A stretch of 64,000 bases of DNA from Pseudoips prasinana. Its lineage: Eukaryota > Arthropoda > Insecta > Lepidoptera > Nolidae. The notes beneath the pieces are model-generated. The model worked only from the letters and a program-made list of their open reading frames with translations, searched no databases and had not been told where the DNA came from. The stretch spans positions 811,001 to 875,000 of the forward strand of contig OX621264.1 of the NCBI GenBank assembly GCA_951640165.1, given 5' to 3'. Positions within the stretch are counted from its first letter, which is position 1. Every line of letters begins with the position of its first letter. The position numbers and the translations under genes were made by a program. Positions 9,547-20,638 of this stretch are shown here, in pieces.

Positions 9547-9780
9547 GGGGCTCTACCGGCTAAGTCGCCGATCATCGATTTCTTAAATGGCGTTCAAATA
9601 ATAAAGGTTAAAAATCAATAGTTAAATCGGCTTCAACGTTGACCATCGATTCCGGACCACTTATGACGTCACATGTGCTCGTGGAAGCCGATTTAACTAT
9701 TGATTAAGTCATTTTTACCTTTATTTATTTGAACGCCATTTAAGAAATCGATGTTCGACGACTTAGCCGGTAGAGCCCCT
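9547..9780. mobile_element. palindromic MITE, family P copy 1
   Basis: A long imperfect palindrome runs from 'ggggctctaccggctaag' to 'cttagccggtagagcccc'. The inner arms are 'aaataaaggttaaaaat' and the centre is TGACGTCA. 'gaact' flanks both sides and could be a 5-bp duplication. Other copies are at 11201-11430, 35881-36322 (double) and 49761-50002. Confidence 0.85.
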
Positions 9781-9854
9781 GAACTTATAAATAGGATGCA
9801 TATTTATTACCTCAAGTTGCGACGTTGTTTATTATGTAAATTGTCAAATATATC

Positions 9855-9935
9855 GCACTCGCGACCCCTCTGGTGTTGCGAGTGTCCATGGGCGGCGGTG
9901 ATGACTTACCATCAGGTGACCCACTTGATCTGTTG
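9855..9935 (-). mobile_element. repeat C fragment
   Basis: The segment 'ctctggtgttgcgagtgtcc' to 'catcaggtgacccacttg' is the reverse complement of part of 8648-8955. Confidence 0.7.
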
Positions 9936-10011
9936 CCTTGCTATACATTTTAAACATGTGCATATTTGTTATACCATTTCTGTGACACCCTGAATGTGCT
10001 TACTGTATGTA

Positions 10012-10142
10012 CAGACGTCATACAGACATCAAGCTACCTCAATCTATCAAATTTCCCCAATTGAAAGTGAACCTTATGTTTAGGTGATAAAGTTAAAAAT
10101 CTATCAAAGAAATTTGACAGATCGAGGTTGCTGGATGTGCTG
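10012..10142. mobile_element. MITE, family B, degraded copy
   Basis: The inverted arms resemble 'cagacgccagcacatc' around 'aatttccccaattgaaagtg', flanked by TA. Better copies are at 19486-19620, 52029-52163 and 52673-52807. The right end has lost the last bases of its arm. Confidence 0.7.
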
Positions 10143-10499
10143 TAAAGTATGCTTTAATAATGAAAAACATAGCCGCTTCCATTTTATGAATAAGCCAGTT
10201 GCATTGCCCGCCATATTGCGGATATTATTGGAACTAAATCTGTAGAACGATTGTGTATGAATTGCCACGCTAAATACAAGTGGCGCCCTCTTTAAAATGG
10301 AGCTGGATTATTAATGTTTTTTAATTTTGCAAAACATTGTATTATTATGTAAGTACGGTACTGTATTAGTAATTATTTTTATTAATGATAATGTTTCGCC
10401 AATAACCAAAGATCAATAAAGAATGTTTTTTATATATGTAAGTCTTTTTCTATTTTATACGTTCTCTTAAGATTGGTGATGCAGAAGTTAAACGTAAGT
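10143..10499. other. no gene seen
   Basis: AT-rich DNA with no recognisable exon, repeat end or RNA gene. Confidence 0.4.
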
Positions 10500-10965
10500 T
10501 CATGTCAGCCGAATCATTTATTCCTTCAATATTTTGCATTTATGTGGAGTCGTCATTTACCCTACCGTGCAGTGCATGACGTGGCAGCTACTGAGCAACA
10601 CTGCCAGAAAACTCAGTAGGAATCCATTTTTAAAATAAAATATACTTAAGATTAATTACAATCATGTGTGTTGACTCAGAACAACTCAATCCCAAGCACT
10701 TTTGTCACTTAAATAATCAGAAATTTTGTAATATGCCCTGCTACACAATTTGGTTCTAATAATTCTTTTAAAGTTATTCGTAGGCAATTCTCTAACATCA
10801 TTGGGAAGTTTGTTATAGAATCTTATACATTGCCCCATAAAATAGTTACTTATTCTGTGGAGACGGGTAGTATGCAATATGACATTATTCTTATATCTAG
10901 TGATAAGATTATGTGTATCGCTCCTTTTACAGAAGCAATTGATATTTTTTACAGTCGCATGTCGT
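10500..10965 (-). pseudogene. LINE C-terminus and 3' UTR
   Basis: The frame read from about 10960 down to 10686 gives NLITRYKNNVILHTTRLHRI, then FMGQCIRFYNKLPNDVRELP and FKRIIRTKLCSRAYYKISDY. This is the C-terminal tail typical of CR1/jockey-like LINE ORF2. A 3' UTR of about 180 bp follows and is shared with 1250-1530. Everything upstream is missing; the break abuts an RTE scrap (near 10970) and SINE A. Confidence 0.75.
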
Positions 10966-10994
10966 CCACTGCTGGACAAGGGCCTCCCCAAGAG

Positions 10995-11505
10995 ATTTCC
11001 TTAATAATATCCTGGGACATTATTTACAGACGGCTATCTGATCCCAAACTAAGCAGAGCTTTTACTATGGAAACCAGATTGAAATTTGAACCAACTGATA
11101 TACTGCATATACTACTTTTCTTTTTGTAAATACATACTTATGTACCTATATAGATAATTACACCCAAACAGACATGTTCGTACACACAAATATCTGTCCA
11201 GGGGGCTACCGGCTAAGTCGCCGAACATCGCGATAGTGATCAGAGTTCAAATAAATAAAGGTTAAAAATGACTTAATAAATCGTTAAATCGGCTTCAACG
11301 TTGACAATCGATTCCGCATCATTTATGACGTCACATATGCTCATGGAAACCGATTTAACGATTGATTATGTAATTTTTATTTGAACGCTGACCACTATCC
11401 CGATGTTCGGCGACTTAGCCGGTAGTCCCCCCTGGGTGGGAATCGAACCCACGACCTACAGCGTGAAAAGCAAGCATATGCCAACTACGCCAAGAGGATG
11501 CAGTT
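10995..11505 (-). mobile_element. SINE A, full copy interrupted by MITE P
   Basis: This is a tRNA-derived SINE. On the - strand it has a tRNA-like head with box B 'gggttcgattccc', then 'ggacagatatttgtg...', and ends near 'aatgtcccaggatattat'. Its middle is split at 'ctgtcc|tgggtggg' by the MITE at 11201-11430. Uninterrupted copies lie at 57123-57345 and 59715-59955. It resembles lepidopteran Metulj-type SINEs; that name is from memory. Confidence 0.85.
11201..11430. mobile_element. palindromic MITE, family P copy 2 (inside SINE A)
   Basis: The ends are 'gggggctaccggctaagtcg' and its inverse at the right, with central TGACGTCA. It disrupts SINE A, so it is the younger insertion. The target-site duplication is not clear. 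Confidence 0.85.
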
Positions 11506-11631
11506 GTGTCTATCATTTGGGGGGTTAGGCCATAATCGTCACGCTAGGCAGACGGGTTGGTGATAGGACAGTATGATGGTCATAGGACTGCGCCTTCTCT
11601 GGGAGATACCTAACAAACATTTCAGTCGTTG

Positions 11632-11795
11632 TTAGCGTCAGAATGGCTAGTTGCCTATGGCAGGCGGCTCTGAAAGTATATTGAAGAATTGCTACCCAAT
11701 TTCTTATATTTGCTTCATATCTTCAATAATTGCTACATATGATACATCCATAGAAATATGAACTTTTTTTGACCAGCCATTCTGACGTCAGGATG
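11632..11795. mobile_element. small inverted-repeat element
   Basis: 'gcgtcagaatggctag' near 11632 and 'agccattctgacgtc' near 11780 are inverted copies about 160 bp apart. This is probably a MITE. I saw no second copy in the window. Confidence 0.5.
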
Positions 11796-11839
11796 CATGG
11801 TGGCCTCCGTGTTTTATTAATTACGTGTTTGTTGCATCA

Positions 11840-13745
11840 ATAATTGCTTACTAATTGTTTCATTCACCAATTTGAGTCGGAGCTTCGTACATACATTAGG
11901 TAAAAAATTTAACTTTTATTACTTACGTGACATGGCATGGCGTGAAATATCCGAAGAAATTGAAAAATCTGGTGAGTAAATTTATGTATTTTATTTTATG
12001 ATAAACAGATAAGTATTGTCTTAAAATCAATGGTTATTGAAGTTATACTTCTTTTGGCGCGATGGAGAAAAATGATGAGAGTGAATTTTTACGATGCGCG
12101 CGCACACCGACACCAAAAAATTTAACAGCATGAAGTTAGTTCTAGGTGGTATGAAAATTGATAACTATGTTCAAGTTGTATATTAAGAAGTATAACTTCT
12201 AACGCGTGTACATAAGTACACACAAGTTTTTTTTTGACAATAATAGTTTTTGAGTGTATCCCTGATTTTGTGAGCTGTCGTTGCGCTTCTGTTTTCACCT
12301 GCAGTCATGAATCGGTTTCTGTTTTCATTTTGTAATTGTAGTAATTCCGTAGGCATATCGTGGATACCCTCCTTATCAATATTTATCAATAATTATGTTA
12401 TGAAGTAAACATATGCACTTTATTATAACATCTGCACGGTTGGGATTTACTTCAATTGCTTTCAACAACAATCTCCACTTACTACTCAGAATGCCAAAGG
12501 CACACTCAACAACCTGTAGTGCATTTGATAAGCGTTTGTTAAATCTTTCCCCTTCGGGACCCAAATTTCTTTGAGGATAGGGGCGCATGAGGTAAGTCTT
12601 CAAAGGGTAAGCTTCGTCACCAACTAAGAAATGAGGCAAAGCTATATCAGTTCCTGGTAATACTTTTTCATGGTTTGTATTGAGAGCACCATTTTCCAAT
12701 AGTCTTGAGAGGTTTGAATGTGAAAATATTCCACCGTCACTTGCTTTGTCATAGGCTCCCACGAATAAATCTGTAGTTTGCATTCACAACAGCTTGCAAT
12801 ACAATTGAAAAAAGGACTTGTAATTACGGTACATACTGCCAGAATGTTTTGGCGCATTTATTCGTATGTTTTCCATCAATGCTACCAGAACAATTAGGAA
12901 ACCGCAATTTTCTCCAAAAGTTATTTATCTTGACCATATCTGCACGTGATGGAAATTTCATATGAATTTCATTAGGATTTTCCCAAATAGAGTTACAAGT
13001 ATCATGTACGATATAACCAACAGTATTGTTTGAAATCCTAAATGTATATCCAAGTGATCTGAATGATGAGCCAGTGGCTAAGTACCTGTAATAATAAGAG
13101 ATTTGTTTTCAGTTGACGAGTTAAAAAAATGTCGGGACTACGAGACACTTTCGGGAAGGAACTAAGGCGACTCAGCAAAAAATCTGGCTAAGCAGCCAAT
13201 TCAGAACAATTCTCCAAGTGGCCTTATTTTCAGCTTTTGATGTTCCTCCAAAGTACAATGTCTCCAAGGGCTCTGCAAGGTAGCGTGCCAGATACATGTG
13301 AGAGTTCTGATGGGGAGGATAGTGTAAATACAAATTTAAGCTCTAACTATACGCTTTCGCCATTACTTGGTCCATCTTCTGAACATAGTAACCATGAAAT
13401 TTCAAAGCATTTTAAATCTCCATTGAAAAAAAAGGTAAAAGACGTCAGCCAGAGGAAATCGATGCAAAACTATTGGAAATTGAAAAGGAGAAATTACAGT
13501 ACTTTAAAAAAGTTCGAATTATCCTGATGCACAGTTCCTAATGAGTCTCCTACCATTTTTAAAAGAGATACCTAAAAATCGTAAGTTAATTGTAAGTTCA
13601 AGACTACAACAAGTAGGTACCTATTGATGAACAGAATGCTCATGCTTCATCTGTGGTACAGAAAGAAATTTCTACTGATTTGGCTGAGTTCAGTGATGAA
13701 TTCAATTTGTCACCAAATACTTCAACACTAGGACAGTCGCAATAA
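11840..13745 (+). pseudogene. MADF/BESS-domain protein of a PIF/Harbinger-like element, broken
   Basis: Exon 1 ends RDMAWREISEEIEKSG at a consensus donor (g|gtgagt, 11972). The next exon would start at 13114 after 'ttgttttcag' and restores the frame as V-DELKKMSGLRDTFGKELRRL, the middle of a MADF DNA-binding domain. SKWPYFQLLMFLQ follows. After one in-frame TAA and a frameshift come EEIDAKLLEIEKEKLQYFKK and DAQFLMSLLPFLKEIPKNRK, a BESS motif. The frame ends SPNTSTLGQSQ with a stop at 13745. MADF/BESS proteins are known as the second ORF of Harbinger elements. The N-terminal limit is uncertain. The proposed 1142-bp intron contains transposase exon 2 on the opposite strand. Confidence 0.7.
12038..12231. 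repeat. repeat E, copy 1
   Basis: This runs from 'gaagttatacttcttttggc' to 'agaagtataacttctaacgc' plus 'gtgtacataagtacacacaa' and a T-run. It contains 'cgatgcgcgcgcacaccgac'. A second, internally rearranged copy is at 60270-60558. Its right end overlaps the 3' end of the transposase pseudogene. Confidence 0.8.
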
Positions 13746-14010
13746 CCTTTTTTAATGTCACAACAACCATCAGCTGTTACTCACTATGTTATGCAATTCA
13801 ATGCAGACTCAAATATTTAATGTACGACTGTTTTCATTTGAATAAAGAATTATTATATAAAAATATATCGAAAAAGCATTTTTTAACTTTCTTACCTTAA
13901 AGTGACAATTAATCGTTCTTCAGGTGATAATGTGTCGTAAAAGTTGCTGTATTTAGTGAGGTTGGGTCGTATTTTGTACTTTCGTCGTTTTTTATTTTGT
14001 ACTCAAGAGA
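12236..14010 (-). pseudogene. PIF/Harbinger transposase (HARBI1-like DDE), broken
   Basis: Read on the - strand, exon 1 (to 13896) gives KIRPNLTKYSNFYDTLSPEE then RLIVTLR at a donor (ag|gtaag). Exon 2 starts at 13086 after 'attattacag' and continues in frame as YLATGSSFRSLGYTFRISNN, then FPNCSGSIDGKH. A stop and frameshifts follow, before GAYDKASDGGIFSHSNLSRL, FLVGDEAYPLKTYLMRPYP and NALQVVECAFGILSSKWRLL. The D (IDGKH), D (GDEAYP) and E (VVECAF) expected of this DDE family are all present. A further frameshift leads to IHDMPTELLQLQNENRNRFM and RDTLKNYY. The reading frame is not functional. The intron (13087-13895) contains the second MADF/BESS exon on the + strand. Confidence 0.85.
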
Positions 14011-14953
14011 AATGATTTCCATGCAGAATCTTATTTCTCGAATTGCAGAAAGTGGATCTAATGGTTCTGCAATAGTAGAGGCAAAACAAGACTAAGTAGA
14101 TGGAATATTTGAAACGTATTTGGGAATATTTTCAAAAAGGTACCGATCTTTTTGAAAAGCTTTTTAGGTCGTCATTTTTAAATATTTTTATAACTAAGTT
14201 TACCGGTATTAATGAATGGTGTAGAATGGAAACTACAGTTAAAATTGCTGACATAAAATGTAAGTTAGTGACTGTAGAATATGGCTCAAACATTTATTTT
14301 GCGCCACTCATTCATACTACTCAAAAGTAAAATAAAATACTGAAATAATATTGGTTGGATAATTTTAATATAAATAAAAAAAATACAATCACATGTTTTA
14401 AACATATTTCGTTGGTCACTATAAATTGTGTTGGTTTGGTTTGATCGCTAATTATCGAAAATTCAAATTTAAAATATTATGTGTGTGGATATCCATGGCC
14501 ATCTCAAATACATATATATCAATTTAATAAAATCTGTCTTGGCTAAAAACTTATCGAAATCCATTAAATTACATACCATACTAACTATCAGCAGACCAAC
14601 TAGGTAAACCAAGAGTTTAATTTTGTAAATGGACTCTGAATTTAACACAAATTTTGTTAATATGGCTGATACTATACAGATAAAAAGTACTGTACAGGAT
14701 GAAAAGTCGTTTGGATATTGTATTACGGTTGTGTATCAAACCATAATCGTATAAAATTAACTATTAGCATGTTCGTTAAAAATATAGGTAGAAATATTAT
14801 AATATATAATAAAACGTTTATTTTAAGTTTTAAAAAACTCATAATTGTAAGTAAAACTTAGCCTAGGTGTTAGTAATAAAATATAATAGTTATTTGCATT
14901 TCGCCGCTACGACATGCTTGTCGTAGCATCTTCTTATAACCGGACAGTCTATC
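14011..14953. other. no gene assigned
   Basis: AT-rich DNA. A 76-codon ORF at 14100-14330 (+) has no domain I recognise. The stretch may hold the right end of the Harbinger-like element, but I found no matching inverted repeat. Confidence 0.4.
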
Positions 14954-16290
14954 CTATATTTTCAGCACTATGTTGAAACTAGCTCGCACCCTGCGCACCA
15001 GAGATGTGCCGCGCTTGCGTATTGTTGTATAAACACAATCAGTTCGTACTTCGGCGAACATAGCTGAGGCACTGCAGTAGCGAGGTAGCGCATTTTTGAA
15101 CTGTACGCGGAGGGCACTGTAGGATTTTAGAGTGAACTTGATCCATAGACTGCAGGTGTAAAGTGAAGTACAATAAGCCTTAAATAGGGCAATTTTAGCT
15201 TCAATAGACCAGCGCGCAAATCTATGTGCTATCATGTTCGCTCGCACTGACAGTGCCCTCCGCCCCCGTTCAATGTCAATGTCGTCCTTAAGGTCGGCTG
15301 TAACTATGTGCCCTAAATATTTAAAATGCATTACCCTAGCTAGAGGAGTACCATTCAGTCGAATAGGAGGCACATGAGATGGATGTTCATTGCCAGCCTC
15401 AAGAACCATATACTGGCTCTTTTTAACATTATATATTAAGCCATGTGTATCGGCCTCACGTATATATCAGCCTGTGGTATAGGTCTCACACAAGTTTAAT
15501 AATTTTCTTAACCCACAGACCGACGCACTGAGCAGTATCATGTCATCAGCGTAACTCAGATTGTTGACGCAGACATCGTCAATATAACAGCCGACTCGTT
15601 GGCTGCTGAGTGCGACGATCAGTGAATTTATATAGAGGTTAAAGAGTACTGGTGTGGTCAAACCTCCTTGCCTCGCCCCGCACTCCAACCCGTATGGATC
15701 AGATAATGTCCCCGCCCATCTAACAGCATTGATCTGGCGTCCATACCAGAACTTGAGGATATTGATAAGTTCTGGAAGTAGGTAATATCCTCAAGTTTTT
15801 TCCACAGGATATCATAGGACACCATGTCAAAAACCTACGACAGGTCGAAGAAACAAGCGTAAATCGGTGTTGTTCGGCCTGTATAATATCTGACAGTGTG
15901 CTTGAGGCACAGTATTGCACTCTCAGTAGATAATGATGGGCGAAACCCAAACTGATTGTCATGTATTACAATATATCTGTTTAACTGTGCCTCCAGCAAA
16001 CCGTTAAACACCTTCGCGGTAATCGTCGCTAATTGAATTGGCCTATAGTTGCTTTTATCTGCGGTATCTCCAGTTTTATTTTTCAATACAGGCACTACGA
16101 TAGTTTTCATCATCTCTGATGGCAAGCAAGAGTGGCCTACGCATAGGGTGTAAAACATTGCGAGCACTCTACATATGTGAGGACTAGCGTGCTGTAGATG
16201 TTCAATACTGAGGTCATCGTGCCCCGGGGATTTTCCCCTTACTAGGGGAAAAAGTATTACTATACTTTTAATGACCTTAGCTACATCCAT
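14954..16290 (-). pseudogene. non-LTR retrotransposon reverse transcriptase, broken
   Basis: Three open blocks on the - strand form one decayed reverse transcriptase. 16290-15835 reads RGKSPGHDDLSIEHLQHASP then KSNYRPIQLATITAKVFNGL and YACFFDLS. 15688-15467 has GARQGGLTTPVLFNLYINSL and NNLSYADDMILLSAS (the catalytic YADD). 15409-14954 is the C-terminal region (MHFKYLGHIVTADLKDDIDI, ALFKAYCTSLYTCSLW). Frameshifts separate the blocks. The clade is not assigned. Confidence 0.8.
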
Positions 16291-16600
16291 GGAGGGGAGG
16301 GGCCTGAATGCCTCCCCCCGCCCCAGTACGCAATAGCGTGTTACCTGAGCTACAGCAGGTTACCCTTCCCGGGACCGCTGGCGCTCGGAGGCAAAGAACT
16401 ACACTCGTTCCCCCCTCCAAACGCCAGCGGTCCCAGGGCCGGCGCCTACTCGGGGAGAAGCCAGCCGGGCGCCGCTAAGGACAAATCCTGGGATATGGCA
16501 ACCCTATTTGAAACCCAAAATGGCCCGAGTTCAGCCTTGTAGGATTTGAATCTAACCATTGATTCAAATCCTACATGGCTGAACTCCCGCCCGCTTCTGT
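16291..16600. repeat. GC-rich 5' part of the LINE with two hairpins
   Basis: Two inverted repeats stand out: 'gggaccgctggcg' with 'cgccagcggtccc' (about 16379-16433), and a longer hairpin at 16528-16586 whose arms are 'agttcagccttgtaggattt' and its inverse. The segment is much more GC-rich than its surroundings. Confidence 0.6.
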
Positions 16601-16704
16601 CCGGTGAAGCAGTGAAAGTTACCTAGACTGGATTTTGTTTTCCTCTTCTTTTGCCTTGTCTCTTTGTTAGCCTTGTTAATCAACGCTTTTCTGGACCTTT
16701 TTAG

Positions 16705-17823
16705 TTGCCTCTTACAGAAGACAAATCAATTCAATCACTGAACGTATCCATAATTAAACCGGTTTACAAAAAGCAAGATAAGGATAAAATGGAAAATTAT
16801 AGGCCTATATCCCTTATATCTGTATTCTCTAAAATAATTGAGAAATATATTTATAAAGAATTAAACACATATTTAGAGAAATACAATATATTTTGCAAGG
16901 AACAGAAGGGCTTTCGAGAAAATAAAACCATTAATATGGCCGTGTATGATTTTCTGCATGTTATCTTAAAGAATATGGATAAACATACGCCAACGTCTGC
17001 AATATTTTGCGACTTGACTCAGGCGTTTGATTATGTCCAACATAGTATTCTTTTAAAAAAATTGGACACCTACGAAGTGCGAGGTAACATATTAAAACTC
17101 TTGGAATCGTATCTTAGCAACAGAAAACAAAAAACTCAAATAATCCAGAAAGCCAGCAAAAGCCAGAAAGCTCATTCGCGCAGGGATACTCCGAGCATAT
17201 TGTATATAACAAGACTATTTAGCCGTGTGGTTTTCGACCCGGTATCCACACCCTACCATCCCGTGGGTGTCGTAAAAGGCGACTAAGTGATACACCAGGA
17301 AATATACGTAATTAGGCAGGTAAGGGATGTAGCAAGTGAAGATCTTCTTAAATATATCTATTTATCACTGTGTCAGTCTGTCCTGACTTATTGCATCAAT
17401 GTCTGGGGAGGTTATTCCACCTCACACTTGATTACTCTGGAAAGAGCACAGAGGTCTATTCTAAAAGTTATGTTGAAAAAACCCATGACATTCCCTACAA
17501 TAGATCTATATTCACAAGCTGGTGTCTTAAGCATCCGTAAATACTACATTCTGAATGCAGCCATATGCACACACAAAACCGTAATTACTTCTTTGGACTA
17601 CCCTAATCTACTCAGATCCAGAGTTTTTAAAGTTCCTACACAAAAAATCAAAACTACATTCGCAAAAATATTTAAAAACTATGTTTCCCTTTTTATATAA
17701 TAAAATTGCCACCAAATGTAATATTAAATCAAGTACAATACTAGAAACTCGAACAAAGGCTAAAAACTACATCGACAAACTAAACTATAAAGAAACTGAG
17801 CAACTTCTTAAAACAGTAATCTA
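16705..17823 (+). pseudogene. LINE reverse transcriptase with a foreign segment
   Basis: The first block (16705-17150) reads VSIIKPVYKKQDKDKMENYR then AIFCDLTQAFDYVQHS, reverse-transcriptase domains up to motif A. The GVPQG and ADD motifs are missing. About 130 bp follow with 'ccgtgtggttttcgacccgg' and 'catcccgtgggtgtcgtaaa', which resemble the 3' UTR of a different LINE class. The C-terminal block resumes at about 17310 (LLKYIYLSLCQSVLTYCINV) and reads on to about 17823 (TEQLLKTVI). The copy is internally deleted and chimeric. Confidence 0.75.
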
Positions 17824-18200
17824 ATAACAAACTAATTAATGAATTTTACAGTCTACTCGACTTGCGCTCACAAATGAACATACAGTCGCACACCCCCTCC
17901 GTCACACAAATACTCACACACATACACCCACCGACCACCAACTCACATCTTACCCCCTACTTATTCTAGATATAACTATTAAATGTAATCAACAAATTTT
18001 AATTTTAATTCAACTAGTTTCACAATTCTCTAAGATAATTTGCTAGATTGATCGAGATCAAAATTTAAATAGAATGTGACATATGACATTAATTTTGAAA
18101 ATAATTTCTAAGTTATAGTATATCTAAGTTATTATAAAAATGTATTGAAGTCCCATCTGATAACCGTATTACATCGATAGCCTCGATACAGGCATTTTTT
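17824..18200. other. AT-rich, probably LINE 3' UTR
   Basis: No gene is seen. The first part follows the LINE stop codon and may be its 3' UTR. Confidence 0.4.
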
Positions 18201-18252
18201 CACTTGTTCTTTAGTTTCAAATAAATATTTATTTGAAAGTAAAGAACAAGTG
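18201..18252. repeat. 52-bp near-perfect palindrome
   Basis: 'cacttgttctttagtttcaa' meets its reverse complement with a single mismatched pair and no loop. It would extrude as a cruciform or fold back in RNA. Confidence 0.85.
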
Positions 18253-18284
18253 TTAACACGGTCTGGTCGTTATAAACATAAATT

Positions 18285-18750
18285 AAATATACCAACACAG
18301 AAACTTACTGTTATCCAAAAGAATGCATAGTGCATGTGCGTCAGAATATATAACCATGTACCTGATGGACTTAAAATGTTGACTCTAAATAAATTTAAAA
18401 ATACTTTATTTAAAATTCTTTTACAAAAAATGTACTACTCAGTAAAGGATTTTCTTATGGACAAAAGCATAGGAGAGCTTATAACAATTGCCATAAAACT
18501 GAATTGGGTATGATAATTTAATTTATGTAATGACTAGTTAATGTGATAATGTAATGTAATCTAATCTATAATGTAATGTAATTTTAATGTAATGTAATCT
18601 TTGTAATGATAAATATTTTCAAGTAGGTAGTAATAATGTGAATTTGTACACCGACAAGATCGGTAGAATATGATGATCCTACGTAAACATAAACATCTTC
18701 TATGTACTCGTATTCTGACAAATAAATCTTTCATTCATTCATTCATTCGC
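18285..18750 (+). mobile_element. 5'-truncated LINE 3' end with (ATTC)n tail
   Basis: The + strand reads YNHVPDGLKMLTLNKFKNTL then LLQKMYYSVKDFLMDKSIG, the C-terminal tail of a CR1/jockey-like ORF2. A 3' UTR follows, finishing in an 'attcattcattcattc' tail at 18729-18750. Confidence 0.75.
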
Positions 18751-18824
18751 CTAGTGTGGCTATCACTGCTAAAATAATTGTATAACCCAATGACTAATAA
18801 ATAATTTTGAATTTTGAATGTAAG

Positions 18825-19070
18825 TATTTACAAAATAAAACTAGTATGTCCAATGTCGGCGGCCACTCTCAATGAAGATGAGCCAATTGCGCAGGACATA
18901 TTATAGTGCACAAGTGTGCGCGTAAACACAGGGGCACTTTCTATTCCATCACTCTCATGATCCGATGGGACGACTAGCGACACGACCGGAAAGAGGTCAG
19001 GTACAGGACCGACGGCTATATGTGCTCCCCGAGGCACGGGGGTGTAATAACACCAACTCCCAAACTTGCT
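18825..19070 (-). mobile_element. SINE T tail
   Basis: 'gacgacacgaccggaaagag'-like text, 'ccgaggcacgggggtgtaat' and 'aactccc' are the inverse of the tail seen at 6147-6200 and 63930-63990. The tRNA-like head is absent. Confidence 0.6.
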
Positions 19071-19084
19071 GAGAAATATCTTTT

Positions 19085-20040
19085 TAACCGACTTCCAAAG
19101 GAGGAGGTTCTCAAGTTCACCGGTATTTTTTTTTTATGTATGTACACCGATTACTCGGAGATTTATGATCCGATTTACGTGATTCTTTTTTAGTTTGATG
19201 CGGAATAGTTGCCATTTGGTCCCATAAAAATTTTATATAGATTGGCCCAGTGGTTTTGATTTTATAAACATTTTTGTATGAAATTTTTTGTTTAAGTGGA
19301 CGATGTCGATGATGCACAGACGTTTGTAAATCTTAGCTAGTCAAGCTAGACTCATCCTGTTCAAGTGTGTCTTGGCATGAACATAAACAACAATTTCAGA
19401 CGACTAGCGTTTAATACGCACTTATAAGGTTTTTTTTGGAAGCGCATGTAGGCGCACCTTTTAGCACCAGCGTATTTTTTATGTACAGACGCCAGTACAT
19501 CAAGCTACCCCAATCTGTCAAATTTCCCCAATTGAAAGTTAACCTTATGCTTATGTAATAAAGTAGAAAATCTAGAAAATAAATTTGACAGATTGGGGTA
19601 GCTGGATGTGCTGGCGTCTGTACGTACACCGATTACGTTGAGATTTGTAAACCGATTTACGTGATTCTTTTTTAGTTTGATGCGGAATAGCTGCCATTTT
19701 AAGGGTTCTGTAGCCAAATGTCTTTCACAAAGGTTCTTCTTGATTTGTCATGTCTGTATGTCTGCCCGTCCGTATGTCACAGCCACTTTTTTCCGAAACT
19801 ATAAGAACTATACTGTCGAATCTTGGTCAGCAGATGTATTCCGTGAACCGCATTAAGATTTTCACACAAAAATAGAAAAACAAACAATAAAATTTTGGGG
19901 TTCCCTATACTTACTTAAAACTGAATTAAAAAAAAATTCATTATACTATACATGTGGGGTATTTATGGATAGGACTTCGAAAATGATATTGAGGTTTATA
20001 AAATTTTTTTTTGTTCTTCACTTCCAAAGGCGTAAAATGT
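19085..20040. repeat. dispersed AT-rich repeats (two types), one split by MITE B
   Basis: The 'accgatttacgtgattcttt' module occurs at 19129-19250 and again at 19623-19700. The second copy is interrupted at 'atgTA' by the MITE at 19486-19620. From 19697 another repeat begins ('aagggttctgtagccaaatg', 'cggttcacgg' inverse, 'ggataggacttcgaaaatga'). It has an inverted relative at 58170-58615. Confidence 0.65.
19486..19620. mobile_element. 135-bp MITE, family B
   Basis: The inverted arms begin CAGACGCCAG and include 'ctaccccaatctgtcaaatt'. TA lies on both sides. The empty site is visible in the paralogous repeat at 19129-19140, so TA is the target duplication. This suggests mobilisation by a Tc1/mariner-type transposase. 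Confidence 0.85.
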
Positions 20041-20109
20041 AAATAAAATAAACCGCAATTTACCTTCCATTCTATCAACTCAAATACTTGCTGCTACGGA
20101 AAGAAACAT

Positions 20110-20415
20110 TCCGCCTTTCACGGGCGAGTCCGACTCATTATCTAATCAATGATAAATAAGACCTAGGCTATCAGCCCTCTGCTCAGTAAACTCGTTGGCT
20201 AATCGATCATTAATAAGACCTAGTCTTCATAGACTCATACCCTCTGTTCAGCAGACTAGATGGCTATTCGATCATAAGATCATTCGATTCATAATAAGAT
20301 CTAGTGTATAAGCCCTCAGCACACAGACTCGTTAGCTAGATGGTCATAAATACGGCCTAACCTATGCGCTTGCTGTTCAGACTTTCATAAATCTTAGCTA
20401 GTCTAGACTCGTACT
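20110..20415. repeat. degenerate tandem repeat, about 65-75 bp units
   Basis: Four to five units share 'actcgttggctaatcgatca', 'aataagacctag' and 'ccctctgctcag'. The last unit's 'aatcttagctagtctagact' also occurs at 19327-19350. Confidence 0.7.
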
Positions 20416-20638
20416 GTGCAAGTTTTCTTAGAGTGAACGTAATTTTATGTAGTTTTTCTTACTTTACAAACGGTCTTTTAGATCATTCACTGTCTCACAA
20501 GAACGTGAAAAAGAGTTTCGAACAACATTTTTTCGGAAGATGTTTCTTTTTTCCGTTCTCGTTCGTTGGGATCTATAGTTTTGAGGCGCGCGGCACCTTT
20601 CGAAGTCCTAACCATAGCTAGACACTAAAAAGTAACAA

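Noticed and set aside
11632..14330. Terminal inverted repeats of the Harbinger-like element
   Set aside because: The inverted pair at 11632-11795 is internal to a short separate element. I found no matching end near 14100-14330, so the element limits stay undefined.
20110..20415. CRISPR-like array of repeats and spacers
   Set aside because: The units are degenerate tandem copies without constant repeats and unique spacers, and the DNA is clearly eukaryotic.
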